The notes under the pieces were generated by a model, which was not told where the DNA came from, ran no database searches, and saw only the letters and a program-made list of their open reading frames with translations. 28,454 nt of DNA from Neolecta irregularis DAH-3 (Eukaryota; Ascomycota; Neolectomycetes; Neolectales; Neolectaceae): assembly GCA_001929475.1 (NCBI GenBank), contig LXFE01000146.1:1-28454 (forward strand). The letters run 5' to 3'. This document shows, in pieces, positions 9,386-19,666 of the stretch (positions are counted from its first letter, which is position 1; each line of letters opens with the position of its first letter). The translations under genes were made by a program, and so were the position numbers.

Positions 9386-10345
9386 CTACCGCCTGTCGTA
9401 GTATCCACCGCGATCATCTCTGTCGTATCGTGCATAACTAAACAGGTCAAAATCAATAGAGTTTTAATACAAGACAAGTTACCTCGAATAAGAACGGTCT
9501 CGCTCCTCAAAGCCGCCTCGTCGGTCATCAAACCGTTCGTAGCCACCTCGTCGGTCATCATAGCGATCTCGTCGTTCATAGCGATCATATCCGCGGTCGT
9601 AACCTCGGTCATAGCCACCTCGTCGAAAGTCTCCGCGGTATCCTCGACGAGGCGCGCCATATTCGGCTAAAATTCAGCACTCTGAATACCGAGAAAGAAA
9701 AACGTTGTTTAATAGGCCCATGGTAAAACCCAGGAGTAGGAGTTCTAGGACGACAACGTTTAGCCTTGTCGACACTTACTTGTCAGAGAGATTCATCGAT
9801 AATAGACCTACCTCACAACACGACCATATCGCTCCTCACCAGTGATTCCTTCGCGCGCGGCGTCAGCTTCAGCACTGGTTGCCATACAAACGAAGCCAAA
9901 TCCTCGAGACTCCTTGGTGTGCGGATCGCACATAATTTGGCACTTTTCAACTTTGCCATATTTGGAAAACATTTCTTCAAGCTCTTGCTCATCCATTCGA
10001 GAAGCGATTCCAGTGACAAAAAGATTTGTTCCTGCGTTTGGAGCTTCCTCGGCTTGACTGACAGATGAATAACGGTGGTTGTGGCAAGAGGTGACGTACC
10101 CAGAATTTCCATACCCGTTTCGAGCAGGCGAACGTTCCCGTCGATCGTCTCTTCGGTTTGCTCGAGGTGATCTGTCTCGATCACGTCGTGGCGGGCTTCG
10201 CCTCGAAGCTGGCGAGGCTGAGCGGTTTTGCATGCGAACATCTTCTCGATCCCATTCCGTGGCGCCTGCTACAGCGTAAAAAGTCGTGTTCAATCAGAAA
10301 GCGCTAACCATTCGGAGCACGTCTATCATCTTCCCAGTCGGCCAT
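9386..10345 (-). CDS. SR-like RNA-binding protein (transformer-2 type, single RRM)
   Basis: Probable splicing or mRNP factor of the Tra2-like class. Exons (minus strand) 10345-10309, 10268-10100, 10057-9812, 9774-9704, 9666-9483 and 9437-9386 give 252 residues; introns 40, 42, 37, 37 and 45 nt. The N-terminus starts MADWEDDRRAP and runs into an Arg/Ser/Asp-rich stretch (about 27-62, SPASRRSPPRRDRDRSPR). One RRM follows at about 79-157, with RNP2 LFVTGI and RNP1 RGFGFVCM. Next comes the conserved linker KAKRCRPRTPTPG. The tail is of Tyr/Arg/Asp/Gly type (GGYDRGYDRYERRDRYDD, ending DDRGGYYDRR). The 42-nt intron 2 is in frame and stop-free. The last two exons sit in different frames from the RRM exon and are easily missed. 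Confidence 0.9.
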
Positions 10346-10712
10346 AATGGTTACAATATTCGATGAATAGCGGCCGGTGGTTAGGGAAGAGGATGGGGGT
10401 TGGAAACAGAAACAAAGGGGAGATGCCGCGTTTTGCCTGGTTTATATCGATTTAGCGGCAGGGAGTAGGCCAAAGACCGCTAATTAGTACGTTCATCCGA
10501 ACTGATCACAATTTCATTACATACCACGCAGCTGTACGTGATGGGCCTACGAATCTACCTTAGTACATTATCACGAGGGCAATCATCTCATATATATTCA
10601 CGACTTGATCGGTTTCGATTATACTAAATCGTCGATAAGGTGGGAGGAAACCTTCTGTATTTAGATAGAATATGTGTAACTTCTGCACAAAATGTGAAAA
10701 CAGTAAAAGTCA
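10346..10712. promoter_or_regulatory. SR-protein gene promoter region / YTA7 3' flank
   Basis: About 370 bp between the start of the SR-protein gene and the YTA7 stop, both on the minus strand. No motif was assigned. Confidence 0.35.
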
Positions 10713-13700
10713 TTAACTGCCTAATGCATATATATCTTCAGGTTTCTTCTGTAACGACTTGATCTCTTTCGCGATAGCGACAAGGGTCTTCTCGACTTTA
10801 CGAATTACATTATTCCGGTTCCAATCACTGCGATAACGCCATACTGCGTCCATACACCCCGCATTAACTTGTTCCAATTGTTCAACTGAAAATCCTATGG
10901 TGAGGTCTGCAAAAGTCCGATGTAACTGACGCAAAATGTTCCGATCTATCTCAAGATCCGGTTTCGGAGATGGTGGAGATGGCGTTGGATCTTTTGGTAC
11001 TGGAAATACTACAGATGGATTTGGGTCAATTGATGAATCGCCTTTGATTTTTTCCTCGGGGACTGGTTGTTCAATAAGTGCGGGAGCTATATTTATCAAC
11101 ATGTGATTGAAAAAGATATGCCTACCTGGAACGATAGGAATAACGTTATTGTTTGGAGGGTCATCAACGCGTATCACTTGCGATGCAGGTTCATCGTCTC
11201 CTGCCTTGCTCAATACCGAGGTTTGACCAGTACCAAGTTGATCATTCGGCGGAAAGAAAATTTCGCCGGCGCCATTCGGCTTTTGTTGATCGGTCTCTGG
11301 TTCTTCATCTTGCATAATGACGTCGTTATTATGATCCGCAACTTGCTCATTGTTTCCTATATCAGCTTCTACGGCCTCCTCAAGCTCCTTGCGATAGGAT
11401 TCGTTATATTTACTCCGGCGATCAATCTCACGTTGTTCTAAGCGAGAGTATTCAGTCATGGAATGCTCGTCAAACGCGTCATCGAATGACCATTCAACGT
11501 TGTGGTACATTTGTTTTGCCTGAAACCGTCAACTAGGATTCAGACCAAAATGATATTATACCTTTATAGCATTCTCTCGATTCCCAGATATTTCAGCATC
11601 TTCAACAATCAGTTTTATATCATTCAAGAACCCCTTTGGATGAATGTAGAAGCCATTCCAAAGACGTTCTTCAATGACATCGAGACTCATTCCGTGATAA
11701 ACTTTTCCAGTTGCGTTCTCCATGAATTTTCCGTCTTCAAGACGGGTGATTACTGCCATCTGGGAAGCTGGGTTATCGGTATCGGGGCCGAAAGCTTCGC
11801 TAAGATCGCCCACAGGAGTGGGCTCAATTTGATTAACCTTATCAAGATCCTAGCCCATTAACGTGACAACTCGAACAATTCAGACAATACAATCAGGGGT
11901 TTTTTAAATTTCCGATTCGAGGGTTGTTGTTTAATTAGATGTAAAAACGATGATAATCTCTGCTTTAATAAACGCTTGAGCTGAGGATCTTTGTTTCCTA
12001 ATGCTCGAAGCTCTTTAGGGGTAAACACCTTATTTTGATCCTCAATTCCAACTACCTGCAATTCCTCAAGAATTCGAGGTTTGCGTTTTACAGCATCAGG
12101 GAGCGACGTCGGTGCAGCTGCAATGTAACCGATTAGTGAGTTAAAATAGTTTACTATCATATCCTACTATAATCAGCCGTGAAATCTACCAGGCAATGCA
12201 CCCTCGTTGGCGATGATACTTCCACCCTCCCAAGCATTGAATACCCAAACCAATTTTTGACGTGCGGGTGAAGTTCATCAATATCACAATCAGCGAATCC
12301 CAGTAAAAGAACACTATCGGCTGGTCCCAAACTGCGTAACAATGTCGAGAAGGTACTTCGAATAGTCTCGCTGACTGCTTCGTACCAAATGTCTAACCCA
12401 GCAATGAATAAGACAGAGGGCTTATGACGACGAACTTCGACGAATGCCTGTATCAATGCGGCCTCTGGGGTCTGAAGACTCAGAAATGATCCAAAAGTAA
12501 ACTTTACCCTGGAGGAGTCGCCCATCAAAAATCCCAGATCAAGGCTTTGAACATGATAACCTTCGAAAAAATGGAGCGCTGCTGCCGCAAGATATCGTTG
12601 CCCCATTCCCGATTGCCCATAGATGAGTAAACGGGGCCTAAATACCCTTGACGCTTCGAATCCTACCTTGTCAATATAGGACTATCGGACATAGTTTACT
12701 CTGCAGCAGGGTCTCGCGTTCAAAACCATCTTCGCCTTCTTCTTCAAACATTGATTCTTCAAGAACAGTTTTTCTCTTCTGTTCAGGGAGCATGCTGGCC
12801 AATGAAGACTTGATACTTTCGAACGTTTCACCAAGAAGGGGTGTAATGTGGTCAGGTAACGGTGCAGCTCCAGAAGTGCTACTTCTCTCTGACGAAGGCA
12901 CAATTTCTGCAGATTAAAGATATTCTCATATGTGAACTTACTTCTAATTGCCGTCATGAAATCTCTTGCTTTCACCTCAATATTCGCGGTATCAATTTTC
13001 AGCTTGTCCACGGTCGAGTATATTTGAGGATACCGCCTCTGAACTGCATTCAATGCGGCTTCCGTGCAAAGTGCCCGGAGATCGGCGCCTCCATAGCCTT
13101 TTGTTAACTGGGCCAACTCCTTCTTGAAGTCCTCAGAGAGTGGTGGATCCCACCCTTTCGTATGAATATCAATGATTCCCTTTCGCGCAGTAATTTCAGG
13201 TAACGGAAAATAAAATTCTCGGTCGAAGCGGCCCGGCCGTCGTAGTGCCGAATCAACGCTATCAGGACGATTTGTTGCACCGATTACAATTACTTGCCCC
13301 CGACCGTCCATCCCGTCCATTAAAGCAAGCAAAGTTGAAACTATTGATGCATGGATTTGTTCTTGTTTCGATGATCGAACGGGCGCAAGACCTTGCAATG
13401 AATTATACTTCACTCAGGGAAAACTACCGTCGATTTCATCAAAGAATATGATACTTGGTTGAGTAGCCTTTGCCTCTTCGAATAATAGTCTGAGTTGTCG
13501 TTCTGCTTCCCCGACCCATTTCGATAGACAATCCGCTCCTTTACGCATATAGAAGCTAATGTTTCGGCCTTCAGTTGAACAACTGGCAGCGAGAGCTCGT
13601 GCCATAAGTGTCTTGCCTGTCCCTGGAGGTCCATGGAAGAGAACTCCACGCGGCGGTGTGATATGGAACTTTTGAAATATCTCAGGATAAAGGAGGGGAA

Positions 13701-14973
13701 GAGTAACCATTTCTTTCAGCTGGTTGATATCAAGAGGTAAGCTTGAGAAGAAGAGAAAGAGACATACGATCGCTTAGACCGCCCACGCTTTCAAAGGATA
13801 CATTTGCATCGACACCGAGGGGATCCGTATCAGCAAGGTCTATCGGTTAGTTCAAAGCTGAGGTTACATACTATTGATGTTCTTCACTCTACCAAGATTT
13901 GCAGGGGTTCCCTGTGTTATATGAGCAGGTGTAAGTCCCAGAGCATTCCCCCGTTTAAGCTCATCGTCCTAGCAGTCAATAATGTTTACTGGCGAGAAGC
14001 ACACCGAGCTATCATACCCTGGCATTGCGCCAAACCCACTAACCGTCCCGAAAAAGCTCTTTGACAACCCAGAAGTGCGACTTTTTGAAGGGCCGCCTAA
14101 TCCCATGTTTTGCATGTTATCATCCGCAGGAGGGATATAATAATTGACTTGTTTTCGTCTTCTTAGTTCTACTTGACGTTGTTGATTTCGCCTTGGTCGA
14201 TCATTTAATTCTGCAATCTCATCGTCTAAAGTTTCGTATTCTTGAAGAGCAGCTCGTGTTCGTGCACGAGTCTTTCCACGGGGCAATATTTCATGGTCAA
14301 CAAAGTTGTTTGGTTCAGGAGAAGAGGTTTCAAGATCCAAAGCATCAGGATCGCCTGAATTATTATCCTCTTGGTATGACTCTTCTGAAGAGTCTGAAGT
14401 TGCTCGCTTGCGCGGTGGGCGGCGATTTCGAATGAGTCGCTGGCGAGATCTTCCTGCTTGTCGCTCTGACATCGGCTGCTTGCGGGATGGTTTCTTAGTT
14501 CCCCGGTGAAGTCTTGGAGGTTTTGGAGCCGAATAATCCGATATATCTTCCCGGAGATTATCTTCTTCTTGCTCCTCTTCTTCTTCGTCAAAATCATCTT
14601 CATCTTTGATAACAACTGATGCGCGTGATTTTCGCTTTTTGGGGTGTATTTTATCTTCAACGTTAAAGTGCGATTCCTCTGTTGCAACAGGGTGCAACAG
14701 AGAAGATCTTCGAGACTCTTCCTCTGGTTCCGTGCTATCTCTTTGGGCGCTTCGTAATTTAGCCGGCGACACTTTCAATTTGATGACATTCCCCCAGCGT
14801 TTCGACACTTCGATTTGTTCATCCGAAATTTCTTCAAAGTCGGAGGACCCAGAGCTTTCAGCATAAATCTTCCGGTCCCGTTTTCGCAAAGAATGACCGC
14901 CACTGGTCTCGACAGAATCCAAACTTTGACGATTCCTTGAATCAGTGCGCTTGCGTTTCCTAGTATCTGGCAT
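10713..14973 (-). CDS. YTA7: AAA ATPase with bromodomain, Yta7/ATAD2/Abo1 type
   Basis: Chromatin-associated AAA+ protein that handles histone H3-H4 and affects nucleosome density. Twelve exons (minus strand): 14973-14005, 13968-13872, 13839-13768, 13730-13428, 13391-12942, 12906-12700, 12662-12508, 12471-12202, 12163-11891, 11849-11562, 11519-11126, 11086-10713; 1283 residues. The first about 320 residues are charged and disordered (nuclear-type basic and acidic runs). AAA1 has Walker A GPPGTGKT (about 413-420), Walker B IIFFDEID (ending about 480) and sensor/Arg-finger ATNRPDSVDSALRRPGRFD. The second AAA is degenerate (GQSGMGQR in place of Walker A), normal for the family. The bromodomain lies around 900-1020 (VIEERLWNGFYIHPK, NRENAIKAKQMYHNVEW). 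An in-frame TAG just above 14973 supports the start. Intron 3 seems to end in TG rather than AG. Confidence 0.93.
13731..13767 (-). other. Apparent GT-TG intron (37 nt) in YTA7
   Basis: Donor GTATGT is standard. Family continuity demands that exon 3 (ending GGLSD plus C) joins AT-ATC-AAC-CAG, giving the conserved SDHINQLKEMV. The base pair before that junction is TG (plus-strand CA at 13731-13732). No AG in the neighbourhood restores the frame: CTCAAG upstream would leave an intron of 22-26 nt with the wrong phase for the standard donor, and CCAG downstream deletes INQ and shifts the frame. Confidence 0.6.
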
Positions 14974-15011
14974 TAGATGTTTCTGAGCCCCGATCTATGC
15001 CTTGTTCGCAG

Positions 15012-15341
15012 TTAGCGACCGGCATAAAGAGTCGCGATACCGGTATGATATCGACTTTGTCCTTGGAAAAGTCAGCATCGTGAAGACCCAAAGTACATAC
15101 CAATGAGCCGTTGGCAATAACCATAACCCGTTAGGACAAGGTCGCAGGTCGACTATAATCGAGGGGTAAGCGAGGTGGTGTTGTGGTAAAATTGAAGTGC
15201 GGTCACCCTTCCTACGTATATGTCGCTCACTCTCAGTCCTCCGGTCAGCAGAAAAAGAACGTTATCTGCATCGCCTCTATCTAGGATACCGTTATCATCT
15301 AGATGCGTTATATTCTGCCCGAAGAGCATGGACTTCGCCAT
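15012..15341 (-). CDS. Candidate three-exon small protein upstream of YTA7 (doubtful)
   Basis: Minus-strand exons 15341-15207, 15152-15101 and 15061-15012 would give 78 residues beginning MAKSMLFGQNITHLDDNG, with introns of 54 and 39 nt. The 39-nt intron (15100-15062) has near-ideal signals: GTATGT donor, GCTGAC branch site and CCAAG acceptor. The product matches nothing I recognise. The candidate ends only about 38 bp before the YTA7 ATG. The same introns could equally belong to the YTA7 5' leader. The intron at 15062-15100 is the better-supported part; the protein is a guess. Confidence 0.3.
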
Positions 15342-16072
15342 GAGATCTGGAAGAAAAGGATATTAAAGAACATCAAGATAAACTGATTTGGTGGAGTGGA
15401 AAGCTGGAGTTTGCGTCATATCAAGGCTAGGAAATGAGATAAAAGATATCGTGAACTGAGTATCTGATATTTCGCCCAATCACTAAATAAACACAATATC
15501 TCCAAAGTGAAAAATCCAGCATTAACATATGCCTGCTTGGAAGCACAATCCTTATTCTTCCTAGTGTATAACTGGGATTCCAGCGTTGTTGATGACGCAG
15601 CTCGCAGTGAATTCGCGCTCGACTGAATGGCAGAGTACAGCTTCAACCTCTCCACTCGCGTCTCTACTTGCCTCTTATCATCGCATCCAACTTGTTGGAA
15701 CTGTTGGAAATTACCATGGTATTGCCGCACAATTCTATGATTTCTAGAAAACTGCGCCTACATGCTCTAGCACTGAATATAAATATCATTTCTTTGCGTC
15801 CTAGACTCTGCTTGCAAGAAGCTACGGGAAATCCATAAAGATATGGCACAAAACACCGGGCTATTATATTTCCAGTGGGCATATAGCAGTGAGTATGAGT
15901 ATCTCCGTAAGCTAGTTACTCTGGTATGTATCGTCATAACACATTGTACAGTTGATTGAATGCCAATTTTGTCTTTTTAGTACATCTCTCATCATGACGG
16001 GAACTCTGAAAACCCAGAAGCACATGATCTGCAATGAGTGAGACCAGGGAGGGCAGAGGGTTGACCCATTCC
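15342..16072. other. Spacer with unassigned minus-strand ORFs
   Basis: About 730 bp. Minus-strand open frames occur at 15882-15664 and 15730-15416 and could join by a 41-nt GTAATT...AAG intron, but the products carry no motif and the splice signals are ordinary. Nothing else identified. Confidence 0.35.
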
Positions 16073-16543
16073 CAGTATGTCCAACTGCCCGCCGAGGAGG
16101 TCTAAACCGCCCACCCGCCGGAGAGTGTTCCTGCAGGCGGTTGTGCGGTTGTGCGGGTTGTATAAAAGGAACAGAGTGATAAAGTGTATGGCATGGTATT
16201 TTGCCACAAAATTGATGTTAAGCGTACTGCGTACGCATATATGCTTACTACATTTCTACTTCTATAACTCTATTACGTTATTCTAATGCACTGTGTTGTT
16301 CTTGCCTTTTTGTTAGTTAAAGTCCTTTCCATGAGGAGAAATAATAGCAACTGAAGAAGTAGCCAGATGAAAATCAATTGTGTTAGCAATATTTGTTATT
16401 TTTAGTAGGTGCGAGATTGCGAACTTCAAGTCTGAACCACAAAATGTTATCAGACTCTATAAATTAGTAATTCCTGCGGCAGGCGGCAGGTTTTAGTCAC
16501 CCGCCCGGCGGAGGCGGGGTCGGGCGGGCAGTTTGGCACACTG
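16073..16543. mobile_element. Non-autonomous hAT-like element (MITE), 471 bp
   Basis: The ends are inverted repeats. The left end begins CAGTATGTCCAACTGCCCGC at 16073; the complement of the right end reads CAGTGTGCCAAACTGCCCGC, ending at 16543. That is about 16 of 20 matches with no gaps. CAGTG-type ends are typical of hAT transposons. The flanking 8-mers CCCATTCC (16065-16072) and TCCATCCT (16544-16551) agree at 5 of 8 positions, a plausible decayed 8-bp target duplication. Subterminal regions are rich in CCGCC/GGCGG and stand out sharply against the AT-rich surroundings. No transposase is encoded; a 69-codon ORF inside has no motif. The end structure is read directly; the hAT assignment is from known end and duplication rules. 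Confidence 0.7.
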
Positions 16544-17115
16544 TCCATCCTTCATCGTTACTCACTCACTACCTTTGAAACACATAAATCGGATGAGATC
16601 CATTTTACACAAGCACCTTAAGCTGAACCTAAAAACAGCTCTCCAAATTTTCTGAAACCGCGGGACTTGATACTAATCCGCTGATACCAAAACCACCTAG
16701 ATTTAACTAGGGAGAAAGGGGCCTCATATAATACATATTCTGAAACTGACTCGAATACATGATTTATATTAAGAATGAGGATGGGTTCAAACAACCTAAA
16801 GCGCTGGATATGGTGTGTATTGTTTTAATATTGGTAGTAAGATCACCAGGGTAGTACCTCGAGATACCTACGTGGAGATATGGGCAATCACTGGGTGTGG
16901 GACTGCTGTCGCCTTCGGTATTACGAGCGAGGTCATTCAAATCGCTGTTTCGAGCTAGGCACTATCTACACCGTTCCAAATCTGGCCGTGGATCGAAATA
17001 TCTGTCATCCTACGCGATCGTTGCCAGGCAAATTCGAGATAAGATAAATCAAACCATATCTACTCATCAAATCCCCACTATCATCTTTCCTCTCCTCTTT
17101 TAAACACTGTTTGCA
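16544..17115. promoter_or_regulatory. Permease upstream region
   Basis: About 570 bp between the hAT-like element and the permease ATG. It ends in a pyrimidine-rich leader typical of fungal 5' UTRs. Apart from the paired GATA sites listed separately, no motif or ORF of interest was seen. Confidence 0.4.
17038..17048 (+). promoter_or_regulatory. Overlapping pair of GATA-factor sites
   Basis: GATAAG at 17038-17043 overlaps GATAAA at 17043-17048, about 70 bp before the permease ATG. Fungal nitrogen regulators of the AreA/NIT2 class bind HGATAR, usually to two sites close together. A nitrogen-controlled amino-acid permease is a natural target. The motif is short, so this is only suggestive. Confidence 0.4.
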
Positions 17116-19055
17116 ATGTCTGATTCAATCGTCGCGGTCCACCCAACACACGAACCGACGGATGAGGAATTACTCGCAGATCTTGGGTACAAACAGGAAC
17201 TAAGACGGAATTTCTCCTTCATTGAGGTTTTTGGGCTGGCCTTCAGCATCATTGGGCTGGTTCCGAGCATTGCAAGTACCTTGGTTTATGTAGGTCTCCC
17301 AAATCCAAATCCCAAATCGGGGAAATACCCTCACTATTTTAAGAACTGAAGCGCAGTGTCGTTTTTTAGCTCTAATATTGTCTTATACTGATGTCAGTAG
17401 TCACTGCCTGCTGGGCCGGTAGGATTAACTTGGGTATTATTTTTCGATCTCAATCTGTTTCTGCGCCAACTACACACAGGGTTGGCTTTTGCCTTCATTC
17501 TTCATCTCTTTAATTGGTATCGCAATGGGAGAACTTGCATCGTCAATGCCAACAAGCGGCGGCCTTTATTTTTGGTCTTTCCAGCTCTCACCTCCACCAG
17601 TTAACCGTCTATTATGTTTTGTTGTGGGTTATAGCAACACCCTGGGAATGTTAGCCGCCTTAGCTTCGGTCGATTGTACCTTTACTAGTATCTTATGATT
17701 GCTGATTATCTAGGGGGAGCTGCAGTTATGATTTCTGCTTGCATCTCAATTGCAAAAGATGGCTCATGGAAGGCCACGGATGGCCAGCTCTATGGAATCT
17801 ATATCCTCATTCTCATCTCTAATGCAATGATATGCTCGATCGCAACAAAAGCAATGGCTCGTGTGCAAAGTGCTTTTATAATTTCAAATCTGGCTATGAT
17901 CATTGCGATCTTTATTATCTTTCCAGCTAGTGGGCGAAATAGGAATTCAGCACATTATGTATTTGGACACATCGACAATTTGTCGACTTGGAGTTCTGGA
18001 TTCAACTTTTGCTTGGCTTGGCTAACTCCTGTTTGGACTATGTATTCCCCATCTTCTCCAAGAAGAGGAATAATTATGCAGAGCATCTTTCGATTCATGT
18101 GTCCATATCTCCGAGGAAGCTACGAATGCTGCCAATGCAGTTCCTTGGGCCATTTTTCTCGCTACTTCGGTATCTGGAATCCTTGGATTTTTGATCAACA
18201 TAGTTATTGCATTTTATATGAAGTCCGTACCCAGCTCAACTCATTGCTCATCATTAGTCCTAATGTCGAAGCTCTTGTAAATTCTGATTTTGGCCAACCA
18301 TTAGCTCAAATTATTTTTGACGCCTTGGGAAAGCGAGGCGTCTTGATTATTTTTGCGTTTCTATTCTTGATTCAGTATTCAATGGGTGCATCAGTTGTAG
18401 GTCATTCTCCTCATATTCGATCTAACGTCAAAGTTGATCGGTTCGTCTCGGCAAATGTGGGCATTTTCCAGAGATGGAGCGCTTCCTTTCAGCGAATTTC
18501 TCAAGAAAATCAATCGTGCCACGGGCACTCCAGTTATTACTACGTGGGCTAGCGTATCTTGCGCAAGCGCTTTGGGACTATTATGTCTTATTGGACCAAG
18601 CGCCCAAGGTGCTTTATTCTCACTAAGCATCGTTGGATTGTATCCTGCTTATCTTATTCCAAGTACGCATTCATCTCGTCTGATAATAACTTGAAGTGGT
18701 ATGTCGATTACTCTGGCCAAAAAGCTTCGCTCCTGGACCATTTCATCTTGGCATCTTTTCGAAACCGATACATGCTGTCGCCGTGAGTTTTATGTTATTT
18801 ATCTGCGTAATTTTCGAATTTCCATCTAGTGGTCCAAATCCCAATGCAGAAGATGCAAATTACGGCATCATAATATTAGGGGCAGTTTTCGGTGGAAGTT
18901 TATTATATTGGTGGTTTCCGACATTTGGAGCCAAACACTGGTTTACTGGACCAAGAATCACTTTGGACGCAAAAGAAGTGGATTACTACAGGTCGGAAGT
19001 GATTGCTCAAGACCAAAAAAATCTAAATGTCGCTGCCCATGGACTTATGCTATAG
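17116..19055 (+). CDS. Amino-acid/GABA permease (APC superfamily)
   Basis: Polytopic plasma-membrane or vacuolar transporter of the fungal GABA/choline permease group. Exons 17116-17289, 17401-17433, 17480-17687, 17726-18041, 18082-18222, 18258-18396, 18434-18662 and 18697-19055 give 532 residues; introns 111, 46, 38, 40, 35, 37 and 34 nt. Family signatures in order: ELLADLGYKQELRRNFS, FSIIGLVPSIAST, LPAGPVGLTWGW, IAMGELASSMPTSGGLYFW, ISEEATNAANAVPWAI, GSSRQMWAFSRDGALPFSEF and KHWFTGPRITLD. Exon 2 is only 33 nt and supplies the conserved SLPAGPVGLTW. The 111-nt first intron is the longest in the window. Many hydrophobic segments fit a 12-TM carrier. Substrate cannot be set from sequence; GABA or another amino acid is likely. 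Confidence 0.9.
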
Positions 19056-19666
19056 AATGTCTGAATATCGCTTGCCATGAAATTGCTGCTATATAATGAT
19101 GCTTCAGTGGATTGAAATTCGAATATTATAACATGCTGTCTTGATAGTTATCAAGAATGATAATGTGTCAACTGTTGATTGTGTGAAGTACCCAAGTTGA
19201 TATATCATACTATTCCTGTCGGACGAGAGATGGTGAGGAGGACTGTCTTGAAGATAGAAGAAATAAGAAATATCATTCAAATACCTCGGACTTTGGATGG
19301 TTAATTAACTGCTTGATAGCTATAACAGTAAATTGTATGAAGTTCTGCAAACACAAATAACTCTAAAATAGGGTTCTAGCACAGCGCCTGAAGATTGTGT
19401 TCTTACAATCTAGTTCAAATCAGTAGTGGCGACAAGAAAAGCGATGCATTTCAAAAGACAAATTTTGCTCAAAATATTATGTTGAACAAATTTTTATTTT
19501 CTTTAGTTATGCTCCGGTTTGCCCTGGATATCCTGAATGAGTTTGTGGCCAGGCCCTGATCATGCTCGGTGGAGGTTCCGATCCTCGGCGAATCAGTCAA
19601 CCTCCCGTTGTAAATCATTAGCAACGTCGAACCAGACCATTGAACCCGTCTATTTTTCCAATTCCA
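19056..19666. other. Spacer, PEX11 upstream region
   Basis: About 610 bp between two plus-strand genes; holds the permease 3' end and the PEX11 promoter. Two CCTCGG hexamers (listed separately) are the only sites I would point to. Confidence 0.4.
19583..19588 (+). promoter_or_regulatory. CCTCGG motif (possible FarA/FarB site) before PEX11
   Basis: CCTCGG occurs at 19583-19588, about 80 bp before the PEX11 ATG, and again in the same orientation at 19284-19289. In Aspergillus this hexamer is the core recognised by the fatty-acid regulators FarA/FarB, which control peroxisomal genes. A 6-mer is expected by chance several times in a window this long, so the support is its place and pairing. Confidence 0.35.

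Noticed and set aside
16077-16286. 69-codon ORF inside the hAT-like element
   Set aside because: Arg/Pro-rich only because of the GC-rich repeat end; no transposase motif.
17700-18260. Apparent frameshifts in the permease
   Set aside because: All are explained by introns of 38, 40 and 35 nt with proper GT-AG ends; no pseudogene.
19555-19600. GGTTCCGATCC resembling a tRNA T-loop
   Set aside because: No cloverleaf, no A-box at the right distance and no acceptor stem could be formed.
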